A DNA stretch of 60,660 bases from Alcanivorax sp. (GTDB taxonomy: Bacteria > Pseudomonadota > Gammaproteobacteria > Pseudomonadales > Alcanivoracaceae): positions 1 through 60,660 of the forward strand of contig PNLU01000007.1 in the NCBI GenBank assembly GCA_013823245.1. The letters run 5' to 3'. The position numbers and the translations under genes were made by a program. How positions within the stretch are numbered: the first letter of the stretch is position 1; each line of letters begins with the position of its first letter. A model generated the notes under the pieces. The model did not search any database. It was given only the letters and a program-made list of their open reading frames with translations, and was not told where the DNA came from. This document shows positions 19,198 through 26,623 of the stretch, in pieces.

Positions 19198-20814
19198 TCA
19201 GAGGCGAGCAACGCCAAATGTATTAGAGTGTAGGGGACGACGCGCCGCTTCGCGGCAGATATCGAGCACCATGGCTATCACCTTGCGCGTGTCGCGCGGG
19301 TCAATGATGCTGTCGTCCCACATGTGTGCGGTGCCATAGAGGGCGGTGGACTGGCTGTCCAGTTTCATTGCGGTGGTTTGCTGGAGCATCTCCAGCACTT
19401 TTTCGTCGGGCTCCATGCCCATGCTGCGCTGTTTCTGTTCGGCCACGATGCGCAGCACCATGCCAGCCTGCTGGCCGCCCATCACGGCGACCTTGCTGTT
19501 CGGCCAGGCAAAAATGAAGCGCGGGTCCAGCCCGCGGCCACACATGGCGTAATTGCCCGCGCCATAGGAGCCGCCGATGACAATGCTGACTTTGGGTACG
19601 CGGGCGTTGGCCACGGCCTGGATCATCTTGGAGCCGTGCTTGATGATGCCGCCCTGTTCCGGTTCGGTGCCCACCAGAAAGCCGGTGGTGTTGTGCAGGA
19701 ACAGCAGCGGGCGATTGCTCTGGTCGCACAGCTGGATGAACTGGGCGGCCTTGGCCGCGCCCTGATGGGTGATCGGCCCGTTGTTGCCAATCACGCCGAC
19801 GGGATAGCCTTCGAGCATGACCCAGCCGCAGACGGTGGCGCTGTCCCACTCGTTCTTGAAGTCGAGAAAGTCGGAGTCATCTGCAATACGGGCGATGATT
19901 TCACGCACGTCGTAGGGCTTGCGTGCATCGTTCGGTACGATGCCGAGCAGTTCTTCGGCATCGTAGCGCGGTGGCTTGAAGGTTTTGGCGGGCACGGGAG
20001 GCAGTTGATCCTGCCAGCCGATGCGGGCCATCAGCTCGCGTGCCAGGCGGATGCCGTCGGCATCATTTTCGGCCAGATATTCGGCGGTGCCCGCGACACC
20101 GGTATGCATCTCGGCGCCGCCCAGCTCTTCATCGGTGGCCACTTCGCCGGTAGCGGCTTTCAGCAGTGGCGGCCCGGCCAGAAACATCTTGGCCTGCTTG
20201 CGCACCATGATGCAGTAATCGGACAGCCCGGGCTGATAGGCGCCCCCCGCCGTGGCATTACCATGTACCACGGTGATCTGCGGGATACCCATGGCAGACA
20301 GGCGTGCCTGGTTGGCAAAGGTGCGCGCGCCTTCGACGAAAACCTCCGCCGCATAATTCAGGTTGGCACCGCCGGACTCGGACAGGGCAATGATCGGCAG
20401 CTTGTTCTCGCGGGCGATCTCCTGCAACCGCAGGGTTTTGCGCAATCCGGCCGGGGTGATGGTGCCGCCCTTGATGGCCGAATTGCTGGCGCTGACCAGG
20501 ACCCGGGTGCCACTGACGTAACCGATGCCGGAGATGCTGCCGCCGCCAGCTTCAGTGCCGTCCTTGTCGTCATGCATCATGTACCCGGCGAGACCGAGCA
20601 GGGCCAGAAACGGCGAGCCGGGATCAAGCACACGGGCCACGCGCTCATGCGGTAGCAGCTTGCCTTTTTTCCCGAATTTCTCGCGTTGGGTTTCCGCCTT
20701 GTCGACGACCTTCTGCTCGATGGCGCGGAATTCTTCCACGGCCTTGAGCATGGCATCGCGGTTGGCGGCGAACTCGTCGCCATGGACATCGAGTTCGGTT
20801 TCAATCACCGGCAT
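19198..20814 (-). CDS. atuC: Geranyl-CoA carboxylase carboxyltransferase (beta) subunit
   Basis: A 538-residue crotonase-superfamily carboxyltransferase. The N-half holds GGGSISGIGYVSGTRVLVSA and VVHGNATAGGAYQPGLSDY; the C-half holds GGSYGAGNYAMCGRGLDPRF and VAVMGGQQAG. It forms the AtuC/AtuF carboxylase that carboxylates the gamma carbon of beta-methyl-branched enoyl-CoAs, bypassing the branch that blocks beta-oxidation. Distinguishing it from LiuB rests mainly on gene context. ATG 20814 overlaps the end of atuB by 14 bp, so the two are probably translationally coupled. Confidence 0.9.
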   Translation of the reverse strand: MPVIETELDVHGDEFAANRDAMLKAVEEFRAIEQKVVDKAETQREKFGKKGKLLPHERVARVLDPGSPFLALLGLAGYMMHDDKDGTEAGGGSISGIGYVSGTRVLVSASNSAIKGGTITPAGLRKTLRLQEIARENKLPIIALSESGGANLNYAAEVFVEGARTFANQARLSAMGIPQITVVHGNATAGGAYQPGLSDYCIMVRKQAKMFLAGPPLLKAATGEVATDEELGGAEMHTGVAGTAEYLAENDADGIRLARELMARIGWQDQLPPVPAKTFKPPRYDAEELLGIVPNDARKPYDVREIIARIADDSDFLDFKNEWDSATVCGWVMLEGYPVGVIGNNGPITHQGAAKAAQFIQLCDQSNRPLLFLHNTTGFLVGTEPEQGGIIKHGSKMIQAVANARVPKVSIVIGGSYGAGNYAMCGRGLDPRFIFAWPNSKVAVMGGQQAGMVLRIVAEQKQRSMGMEPDEKVLEMLQQTTAMKLDSQSTALYGTAHMWDDSIIDPRDTRKVIAMVLDICREAARRPLHSNTFGVARL

Positions 20815-21685
20815 TGTCGTCCTCCTGGAACAGGGCCGGGGGCACGGCCCGATGGAAACCATCGAAGGGTTTACTGTTGTTGTGATCCACCAGTGGCGAG
20901 ATGGCGATATTGCCCTGGCTGGCGGCGCCGTCCACACGCACGGTGTCGCCGCTGATGAAACCCGCCGCGTCAGACAGCAGGAAGACAATGGCGGCGGAAA
21001 TTTCGGCTTCCTCGCCCAGGCGTTTCAGCGGCACGGCGGATTTCAGGGTGCGAATCACCTGCTTGAAGGCTTCGGGATAGGTGTCCATGCCGCTGGACGC
21101 GACCCAGCCGGGGGCCACGGCATTCACGCGTACCCCTGCACGGCCCCACTCGTAGGCTGCGGTCTTGGTGAAGTTATCCATGCCGGCCCGGGCGGCGCCC
21201 GAGTGGCCCATGCCGGGCATGCCGCCCCACATGTCGGCAATGATGTTGACGATGCTGCCGCCATGTTTTTCCATGCTCTGGTTGAACACTTCGCGGGCCA
21301 TCAGGAAGCCGCCGGTGAGGTTGGTGCGGATCACCGTTTCCCAGCCTTTCTGGTTGATCATGTTCAGCGGCGAGGGGAACTGACCCCCGGCGTTGTTCAC
21401 CAGGCCGTGAATCGGACCCATGGCGGCGATGATTGCCGCCACCGTCTCCCTGACCTTGTCTTCTTCGCGAATATCGCAGGTAAACCATAGCGCATCGCCG
21501 CCATCCTCGATGATTTCCGCCTGCACCGTTTTCAGCTTGTCTTCCTTGCGGCCCACCAGCGCCACGCGGGCGCCGAGGCTGGCCAGCTCATGGGCGGTGC
21601 AACGACCGATGCCACTGCCACCGCCGGTGACGATGACGTTGCGGCCCTTGAACAGATCGGGACGAAATACGGAACGGTAAGACAT
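20801..21685 (-). CDS. atuB: Short-chain dehydrogenase, AtuB-like, with altered active site
   Basis: A 294-residue SDR. The cofactor motif TGGGSGIG is at 20-27 and NNAG at 97-100. Where most SDRs have YxxxK, this protein has HSGAARAGMDNF (from His161), with neither Tyr nor Lys. The same HSGAARAG pattern is typical of peroxisomal trans-2-enoyl-CoA reductases (PECR), so enoyl-CoA reductase-type chemistry is more likely than alcohol oxidation. It starts in a TGATG overlap with atuA. Its role in the atu pathway is not settled. Confidence 0.88.
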   Translation of the reverse strand: MSYRSVFRPDLFKGRNVIVTGGGSGIGRCTAHELASLGARVALVGRKEDKLKTVQAEIIEDGGDALWFTCDIREEDKVRETVAAIIAAMGPIHGLVNNAGGQFPSPLNMINQKGWETVIRTNLTGGFLMAREVFNQSMEKHGGSIVNIIADMWGGMPGMGHSGAARAGMDNFTKTAAYEWGRAGVRVNAVAPGWVASSGMDTYPEAFKQVIRTLKSAVPLKRLGEEAEISAAIVFLLSDAAGFISGDTVRVDGAASQGNIAISPLVDHNNSKPFDGFHRAVPPALFQEDDNAGD

Positions 21686-23475
21686 CAGTGATTCACCTCG
21701 TTGGCGATGTCGTCAGAAACGGGGACGGGAAAATCAAGCAACTGCTGGGCGAACGCCTTGCCCTGCGGATCAATGCGCAGGGAGGCAATGCCGCCGCCGC
21801 CCAGCGCGTTTTTCAGCAGGAAGTTGAAAGCGTTGAAGCCGGGCAGGGCCCAGCGCTGTACGCTGCCGTGCTGCGGGTCCAGGGTGTGGCGCATGTAGTC
21901 GGCCACGGCCTCGGCGGTCAGGGCACTGTTGATCCAGGGCAGGTAGTCGGCCCGGCGTGCGATAACACCGATATTGGCATGATTGCCCTTGTCGCCGCTG
22001 CGTGCCCAGGCCAGCTTGACCAGGGGCACCGTGGTGGTGGCGCCGGATGCGGCGCCGTAGTCATGGTCGGCGGGCAGGGCGGTCGGGTCGAACGGCACGC
22101 CAGCGGGTACAGAAACCGGCACCTGTCGACCATCAATATCCACCTGGCAGGGCACCTGGCCCTTGTTTACCAGGGTGGAGAACAGCCGGATGCGCGGGAA
22201 TGGCTTGGGGCGGCCACCGACGATGCCCGTGAGGCCCGGCGCCATGCCCGTGGCCGCCTGGGCGATCTCGCGGCCAAAAATACCGAGGGCTTTCTTGTCG
22301 TTATGCAGGGCGCCGATCTTGACCACGACTTCGCGGGTATCCTGGCGGCGACCGTGAGCGCCGTAGGTGGCTTCGGTGCCCAGCAGTTCCACGGAGGTGT
22401 CGCGGAAATCGTCCATGCCCAGTTGCCGGAACAGGCCGCTGACCTTTTTCAGGATGGCGTCGGCCACCGCTTGCCCTTTGCGGGCGGCATCGATGCCGCC
22501 AATCATGAAGCTGGCGGTGATGCGATGGCCGTCGGGGAAGGTGGCGGAGACCTTGTACTGGTCCGTGGGGGGGCGGCCTCTGGCGCCAGTGACCTTGACC
22601 TGGTTGCCGCCCACCTGCTCCAGCTTCACACCCGTGAAATCACAGACCACATCGGGCAAGAGGTAGGCGCGCGGGTCGCCGATCTCATAGACGATCTGCT
22701 CGCCCACGGTGGCGGGGGTGATCAGGCCACCCGTGTTATCCGGTTTGCACACCACAAAGCTGCCGTCGGCGTGGCACTCGGCCACCGGGAAGCCCATGTT
22801 GTGATAATCGGGCACCTGTTCCCAGTCGGTGAAATTGCCGCCGGTGCACTGGGCGCCGCATTCGATCACGTGCCCGGCCAGTGAACCCTGGGCAAGCTTG
22901 TCGTAGTCATCCTCGGCCCAGCCGAATTCATGCATCAGCGGACCCAGCACCAGGGCGGAATCGGCAATGCGACCGGTCAGCACGATGTCGGCCCCGGCAT
23001 CCAGCGCGGCCTTGATCGGCAGGGCGCCCAGATAGGCGTTCATGGTGACGGTCATCGGCGGCAGGGGCTGGCCGGTTTCCATTTCTACCGCATCGGCGAT
23101 ATCGCCGCGCCGGGTATTGATGTCGTCGCCCTCTACCAGGGCAATCTTCAGATCCACCCCGGCGGCTTCAAACGCCGCCTGAAGGGCCTGGCGGCAGGCG
23201 TGGGGGTTCACGCCGCCAGCGTTGCTGATCACCTTGATGCCCCGGTCGCGAATATCTTTTGCCAGCGGCGCCATGACCTGGGTAACGAAGTCATGGGCGT
23301 AGCCCATCTGCGGGTCTTTCATGCGGGCGCCGGCCATGATCGACAGGGTGACTTCGGCCAGGTAATCGAACACCAGATAATCCAGCCGGGTCTGGCGCAC
23401 CAGCTGGAAGGCGGCGCTGTTGGTGTCACCCCAGAATCCGGCGGCGCAACCGATACGTATGGGTCCCTTGCTCAT
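21685..23475 (-). CDS. atuA: Acyclic terpene utilisation protein AtuA (DUF1446)
   Basis: A 596-residue protein with the DUF1446 domain in the first 450 residues: [17 protein letters not shown] at the start, [16 protein letters not shown] near 98-113 and [14 protein letters not shown] near 185. A C-terminal domain (about 490-596: [19 protein letters not shown]) follows. It is the first gene of the operon and required for terpene growth in Pseudomonas, but its biochemical role is unknown. ATG 23475 has AGGAG about 10 nt upstream. Its promoter holds AtuR-type operator 1. Confidence 0.93.
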   Translation of the reverse strand: MSKGPIRIGCAAGFWGDTNSAAFQLVRQTRLDYLVFDYLAEVTLSIMAGARMKDPQMGYAHDFVTQVMAPLAKDIRDRGIKVISNAGGVNPHACRQALQAAFEAAGVDLKIALVEGDDINTRRGDIADAVEMETGQPLPPMTVTMNAYLGALPIKAALDAGADIVLTGRIADSALVLGPLMHEFGWAEDDYDKLAQGSLAGHVIECGAQCTGGNFTDWEQVPDYHNMGFPVAECHADGSFVVCKPDNTGGLITPATVGEQIVYEIGDPRAYLLPDVVCDFTGVKLEQVGGNQVKVTGARGRPPTDQYKVSATFPDGHRITASFMIGGIDAARKGQAVADAILKKVSGLFRQLGMDDFRDTSVELLGTEATYGAHGRRQDTREVVVKIGALHNDKKALGIFGREIAQAATGMAPGLTGIVGGRPKPFPRIRLFSTLVNKGQVPCQVDIDGRQVPVSVPAGVPFDPTALPADHDYGAASGATTTVPLVKLAWARSGDKGNHANIGVIARRADYLPWINSALTAEAVADYMRHTLDPQHGSVQRWALPGFNAFNFLLKNALGGGGIASLRIDPQGKAFAQQLLDFPVPVSDDIANEVNH

Positions 23476-23506
23476 GCATGTGGCTCCTGCTTCGGGGAAT
23501 GCCGAG

Positions 23507-23536
23507 ACGTTACCAAGCAAGCGCTTGGTTTGTAAA
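23507..23536 (-). promoter_or_regulatory. atuA operon promoter
   Basis: Read on the minus strand: TTTACA (23536-23531), 18-bp spacer, TAACGT (23512-23507). Operator 1 lies inside the spacer. The -10 is weak, so this assignment is tentative. Confidence 0.5.
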
Positions 23537-23550
23537 GGGCAATCGCTTGC
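23517..23550. promoter_or_regulatory. Two AtuR-type operators
   Basis: GCAAGCGCTTGG (23517-23528) and GCAATCGCTTGC (23539-23550) are two near-perfect copies of the palindrome GCAAGCGCTTGC, one mismatch each, with centres 22 bp apart (two helical turns). They lie between the divergent atuA and atuR genes, one inside each promoter spacer, which fits repression of both genes by AtuR. Confidence 0.82.
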
Positions 23551-23558
23551 ACTATGCT
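23530..23558 (+). promoter_or_regulatory. atuR promoter
   Basis: TTGTAA (23530-23535), 17-bp spacer, TATGCT (23553-23558). Operator 2 is inside the spacer, predicting autorepression. This places transcription start near 23565 and supports translation from 23593. Confidence 0.65.
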
Positions 23559-23592
23559 CTTGGCTACTGATAATGGCGCGCAGAGATCAGCG

Positions 23593-24222
23593 ATGGCACA
23601 GGCGGAAAAGGTGGAAACGGCGGTCGGTAGCGTACACGGCATGGATGATTCTCCGCGCGGCAAGCTGCTCAGTGCAGCGGCGCGGCTGTTTCGTGACAAG
23701 GGCTTTGATCGCACCACGGTGCGTGATATCGCCCGCGAAGTGGGCATCCAGAGCGGCAGCATCTTTCATCACTTCCCCACCAAGGACGATATTCTGTTTG
23801 CGGTCATGGTGGAGGTGATTCGCTTCAATACGGCCAGGTTGCAGGCAGCCTGTGATCAGTACCCCGAGCCGTTGGCGCGACTGGAGGCCCTGATTCGTGC
23901 CGAACTGAAGTCCATCATCGGCGATACCAGCGAGGCCATGAGTGTGCTGGTCTATGAGTGGCGCTGCCTGTCGCCGGAGCGCCAGCAAGAGGTGCTGGCC
24001 ATGCGTGCGGTCTATGAGCAACTCTGGATCGATTGTCTGGAGACGCTGCGGCAGCAGGGGCTGCTGGAGGATGACCCGTTCGTGATCCGGCGCCTGATCA
24101 CCGGGATGGCCAGCTGGACCAACACCTGGTTTGATGAACACGGCAGCCTGAGTCTGGAGGCGCTGGCGCATATCATTGTCCGCCGTGTCATTGGTGAGCC
24201 GCGCGACACGGGGGGCGTGTGA
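23593..24222 (+). CDS. atuR: TetR-family repressor AtuR
   Basis: A 209-residue TetR regulator. The helix-turn-helix is at about residues 20-62 (LLSAAARLFRDKGFDRTTVRDI...GSIFHHFPTKDDI), and a ligand domain of normal size follows. Divergent orientation from atuA and two palindromes in between match AtuR of Pseudomonas, which represses the atu operon until terpene intermediates appear; citronellyl/geranyl-CoA as ligand is inference. ATG 23593 is downstream of the deduced transcription start; an in-frame ATG at 23554 lies inside the -10 box and is rejected. The next small gene starts in a GTGA overlap. Confidence 0.88.
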   Translation: MAQAEKVETAVGSVHGMDDSPRGKLLSAAARLFRDKGFDRTTVRDIAREVGIQSGSIFHHFPTKDDILFAVMVEVIRFNTARLQAACDQYPEPLARLEALIRAELKSIIGDTSEAMSVLVYEWRCLSPERQQEVLAMRAVYEQLWIDCLETLRQQGLLEDDPFVIRRLITGMASWTNTWFDEHGSLSLEALAHIIVRRVIGEPRDTGGV

Positions 24223-24419
24223 TCGGCAATGTCACGGCCTGGGGGCAGTCGGGTTACACCATTCTGGAAGAGGGCGAACTGGATCCGGTCAGCCACCGTC
24301 TGCGTGTTCGGCATTATCTGGTGGCGGACCCGCGGGGCGAGACGCTGGAGCAGCGTTTTCCCGGTCTGACGGAAGCGCGGGCTTTTATCGACTATCTTGA
24401 AAATGACTTAACTGCCTGA
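24219..24419 (+). CDS. Small hypothetical protein coupled to atuR
   Basis: 66 residues starting GTG, overlapping the atuR stop by 4 bp. The sequence (ILEEGELDPVSHRLRVRHYLV then LTEARAFIDYL) looks like a small alpha/beta domain. There is no signal, membrane segment or family I can name. The overlap makes it a likely real gene of the atuR transcript. Confidence 0.6.
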   Translation: MIGNVTAWGQSGYTILEEGELDPVSHRLRVRHYLVADPRGETLEQRFPGLTEARAFIDYLENDLTA

Positions 24420-24475
24420 TAAATGAACGCTTTGCCGCTTTTTTGAACGAACAGTACGATCTCATGAAAAAGCCG

Positions 24476-24503
24476 TTGACAGGCTGCCGGATTTCCCTAG
24501 AAT
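24476..24503 (+). promoter_or_regulatory. tRNA-Val/tRNA-Asp promoter
   Basis: TTGACA (24476-24481), 16-bp spacer, TAGAAT (24498-24503), 13 bp before tRNA-Val. Confidence 0.82.
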
Positions 24504-24516
24504 GGCGGCCTCTTTC

Positions 24517-24592
24517 GGGTGGTTAGCTCAGCTGGGAGAGCACCTGCCTTACAAGCAGGGGGTCGGCGGTTCGATCCCGTCACCACCCACCA
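24517..24592 (+). tRNA. tRNA-Val (anticodon TAC)
   Basis: A 76-nt cloverleaf. The acceptor GGGTGGT pairs with ACCACCC, the anticodon stem CCTGC/GCAGG encloses CTTACAA (TAC), and ACCA is encoded. This tRNA is a substrate class for the cmo5U modification made by CmoA/CmoB. Confidence 0.97.
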
Positions 24593-24664
24593 GTTTCCTT
24601 TTGGTCTTCATGGCCGGGTGCTGGGAAAGAAGCTCCGCAAGGGGCAGCGCAGTAGAGAAGAGCT

Positions 24665-24741
24665 GGAGCGGTAGTTCAGTTGGTTAGAATACCGGCCTGT
24701 CACGCCGGGGGTCGCGGGTTCGAGTCCCGTCCGCTCCGCCA
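24665..24741 (+). tRNA. tRNA-Asp (anticodon GTC)
   Basis: A 77-nt cloverleaf. The acceptor GGAGCGG pairs with CCGCTCC, discriminator G, and the anticodon stem CCGGC/GCCGG encloses CTGTCAC (GTC). It lies 72 bp after tRNA-Val with no promoter of its own visible; probably co-transcribed. No clear terminator follows. Confidence 0.97.
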
Positions 24742-24881
24742 CTCTTTTATGTAACATTCAGTACTTCTATCATCCCCGTCTTTCTATCACTCCCGTTTAG
24801 CCCCGAACCTTTATTTCATTCGCCTGTCACATGATGGGGTGCATAGTGCCTCCACAAATCAATGATGACAGGAGCAGAGAT

Positions 24882-24998
24882 ATGGATGAAGTGATCGAGG
24901 AGCGGCTGGATACGCGCTCATGGCTGACCTCCCTGGAGGAGGCTCTGGATGACGGCGAGGGTGACCTGGCCGAGGTGGACGACGGCTTCGAGCTGTAA
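24882..24998 (+). CDS. 38-residue acidic micro-protein
   Basis: The ORF begins MDEVIEERLDTRSWLTSLEE and ends DDGFEL. It contains about 15 Asp/Glu against 3 Arg, with a helical first half. AGGAG is 8 nt before the ATG, and third codon positions are GC-rich like real genes here. It occupies an otherwise empty 400-bp gap (24742-25146). No family recognised; it could be an acidic regulatory peptide or a non-conserved ORF. Confidence 0.5.
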   Translation: MDEVIEERLDTRSWLTSLEEALDDGEGDLAEVDDGFEL

Positions 24999-25146
24999 GT
25001 CCGCCTGAACTGCGTCACACCTTTTCATCCCCCCCCTGTATTACCGATATTCCCCCCTTCTTTTCTTTATCTGCAATCCGGGTCACACTCCGGGGAAAAC
25101 GCGTGTCTATAATCACCGGCCTGCGCGACAAGAAAAGGATTTGCCC

Positions 25147-26511
25147 ATGAGCATGTCATCCGTCACCTCGGAAGCGGTGTTGTTCTTTGATGATCGGGGA
25201 ATCGTCAAGAGCATGCTGTACTCGGATTTTGAGGCCATTCTTGATGGCATGGTCGGGGTGCCGGAGTTTGCCGACAGCGAGATGCGCGGCGCCTTCTGCA
25301 TGGTGGATGGACGCCTGCAGGTGGTGGCCATGGTGCTGTTTCTGATCGACTTTGATGAAGACGGCATGGCCGACACCACCTGGAATGTGCCGCTGCGCCA
25401 CCTGGCCGAGCATGGGGGGCCGGGGCCGGATATGGGCGCCGGGCCGATCCGGCTGGCGTGTCGCAGCCAGTGTCCGGTGGCTTGGCATCAGGAGCAGTTG
25501 TGGGATCCGGCGATGAAGCCGGGTGCCAATGATTTTGTTTATGTGCGTGACACCCTGCGTGAGCGCGGCCGCAAGATGGGCCTGTATGTTGACGAGACGG
25601 CACCGCCGCCAGCGCCGCCGGTCGTGGGAGCGAACGCGGGCCAGTCCATCCCTACCGTGAAGCCAACGCAGGAAGCGCGCCAGATGGAGCAGGAGCGGGT
25701 GCGCCTGGCGCGGACCATCAAGGAACTGCGCCTGCGAGTCCAGACGCTGGAGAACGGCCACAAGGAAGAAGTGGCCCAGTTGCGTTACGCGCAACAGCAA
25801 AAGGAAGAAATTCTCAGCACTCAGCTGGAAAAGGTGCTGATGCAATTCAAGACCCTGAAATCCCAGAATGAAGCGCTGAAAGAGCAGAATGTGTCTCTCA
25901 AGGAGCAGGTGGCCTCGCTCAACCATAGTCTGGAGGAGCAGGCCCGCAAGCAGGACTCCCAGGGTAGCGAGATCGAGATTCTCACCGAGCAGTACCGCAT
26001 GGCACTGGCCCAGCGAATCGAGGAGGAACGGGCCCGCCTGACCGAGCAGATGCACGCCAAGGAACTGGATGTGCTGGATCGGGAAGAGAAGATTTCGGCC
26101 CTGGAGCAGGAGGTGCGTGAAGCGCGCCGCGAGCAGATCAAGATGGCCAATTCCGGCGCCCAGAAGCTGCTTGAGAAGCTGCAGGCGCTGGGGCTCAACT
26201 TCATTGCCTTCCATCCCGGGGCGGGGCATGTGTCCATCAGTGCCCAGGAAATTTCCGACTATATGCAGAACCCGCTGGCGTTCGCCGCGCGCAAGTGCCT
26301 GGTCACCGAGGAGCATTATCGGGCCTGGCTGCGCCACTACGAGAACCCGGTGTGTCAGGTGGGCGACGCAAATGGTCAGATTTGTGGCAAACGTGTCATC
26401 CGGGTGGATGTGCCCAACCAGTTCAAGCCAGGCGTGTCGGACCGCAATGCCAACCGTTGCCCCAACTGCCGCGCCGATACCGCCATCGAAAATGTGCTGA
26501 AGTTCAAATAA
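25147..26511 (+). CDS. Coiled-coil protein with C-terminal four-cysteine cluster
   Basis: A 454-residue protein in three parts: an N-terminal globular domain (about 1-148), a Pro-rich linker (150-172), and a long heptad-rich coiled coil (about 175-345), then a compact C-terminal domain with Cys403, Cys413, Cys438 and Cys441 (the last two as CPNC), which could hold zinc. There is no signal peptide, so it is probably cytoplasmic and an oligomeric scaffold. AAGGA precedes the ATG and a TATAAT lies at 25108-25113. Not a family I can name; SMC- or chemoreceptor-like similarity would be due to the coiled coil only. Confidence 0.8.
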   Translation: MSMSSVTSEAVLFFDDRGIVKSMLYSDFEAILDGMVGVPEFADSEMRGAFCMVDGRLQVVAMVLFLIDFDEDGMADTTWNVPLRHLAEHGGPGPDMGAGPIRLACRSQCPVAWHQEQLWDPAMKPGANDFVYVRDTLRERGRKMGLYVDETAPPPAPPVVGANAGQSIPTVKPTQEARQMEQERVRLARTIKELRLRVQTLENGHKEEVAQLRYAQQQKEEILSTQLEKVLMQFKTLKSQNEALKEQNVSLKEQVASLNHSLEEQARKQDSQGSEIEILTEQYRMALAQRIEEERARLTEQMHAKELDVLDREEKISALEQEVREARREQIKMANSGAQKLLEKLQALGLNFIAFHPGAGHVSISAQEISDYMQNPLAFAARKCLVTEEHYRAWLRHYENPVCQVGDANGQICGKRVIRVDVPNQFKPGVSDRNANRCPNCRADTAIENVLKFK

Positions 26512-26552
26512 TTACATCTCCGTCGCGTGCCAACATGAGGTGTCGTACAGCT

Positions 26553-26569
26553 TGGCACGCTAACTGCTA
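26553..26569 (+). promoter_or_regulatory. Sigma-54-type promoter candidate
   Basis: TGGCACG (26553-26559), four bases, CTGCTA (26564-26569) matches the RpoN consensus TGGCACG-N4-TTGCWA at all but one position, with GG and GC exactly 10 bp apart. It sits 55 bp before the next gene. The -24 half is also the right arm of a 9-bp inverted repeat whose left arm is GCGTGCCAA (26525-26533). Confidence 0.6.
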
Positions 26570-26623
26570 CGACCGTCCCATGAGGGCCTGTTCCGGGTGG
26601 GTCGAATTGAGGAGAACACGCGC

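Noticed and set aside
13243..23475. Leucine degradation (liu) cluster instead of atu
   Set aside because: The carboxylase subunits are similar, but there is no HMG-CoA lyase gene, the regulator is TetR rather than MerR type, and DUF1446, PECR-like SDR and FATP-like ligase genes are typical of atu.
23554..23592. Longer atuR start at 23554
   Set aside because: The ATG lies inside the predicted -10 box, and the residues it adds are not part of a TetR fold.
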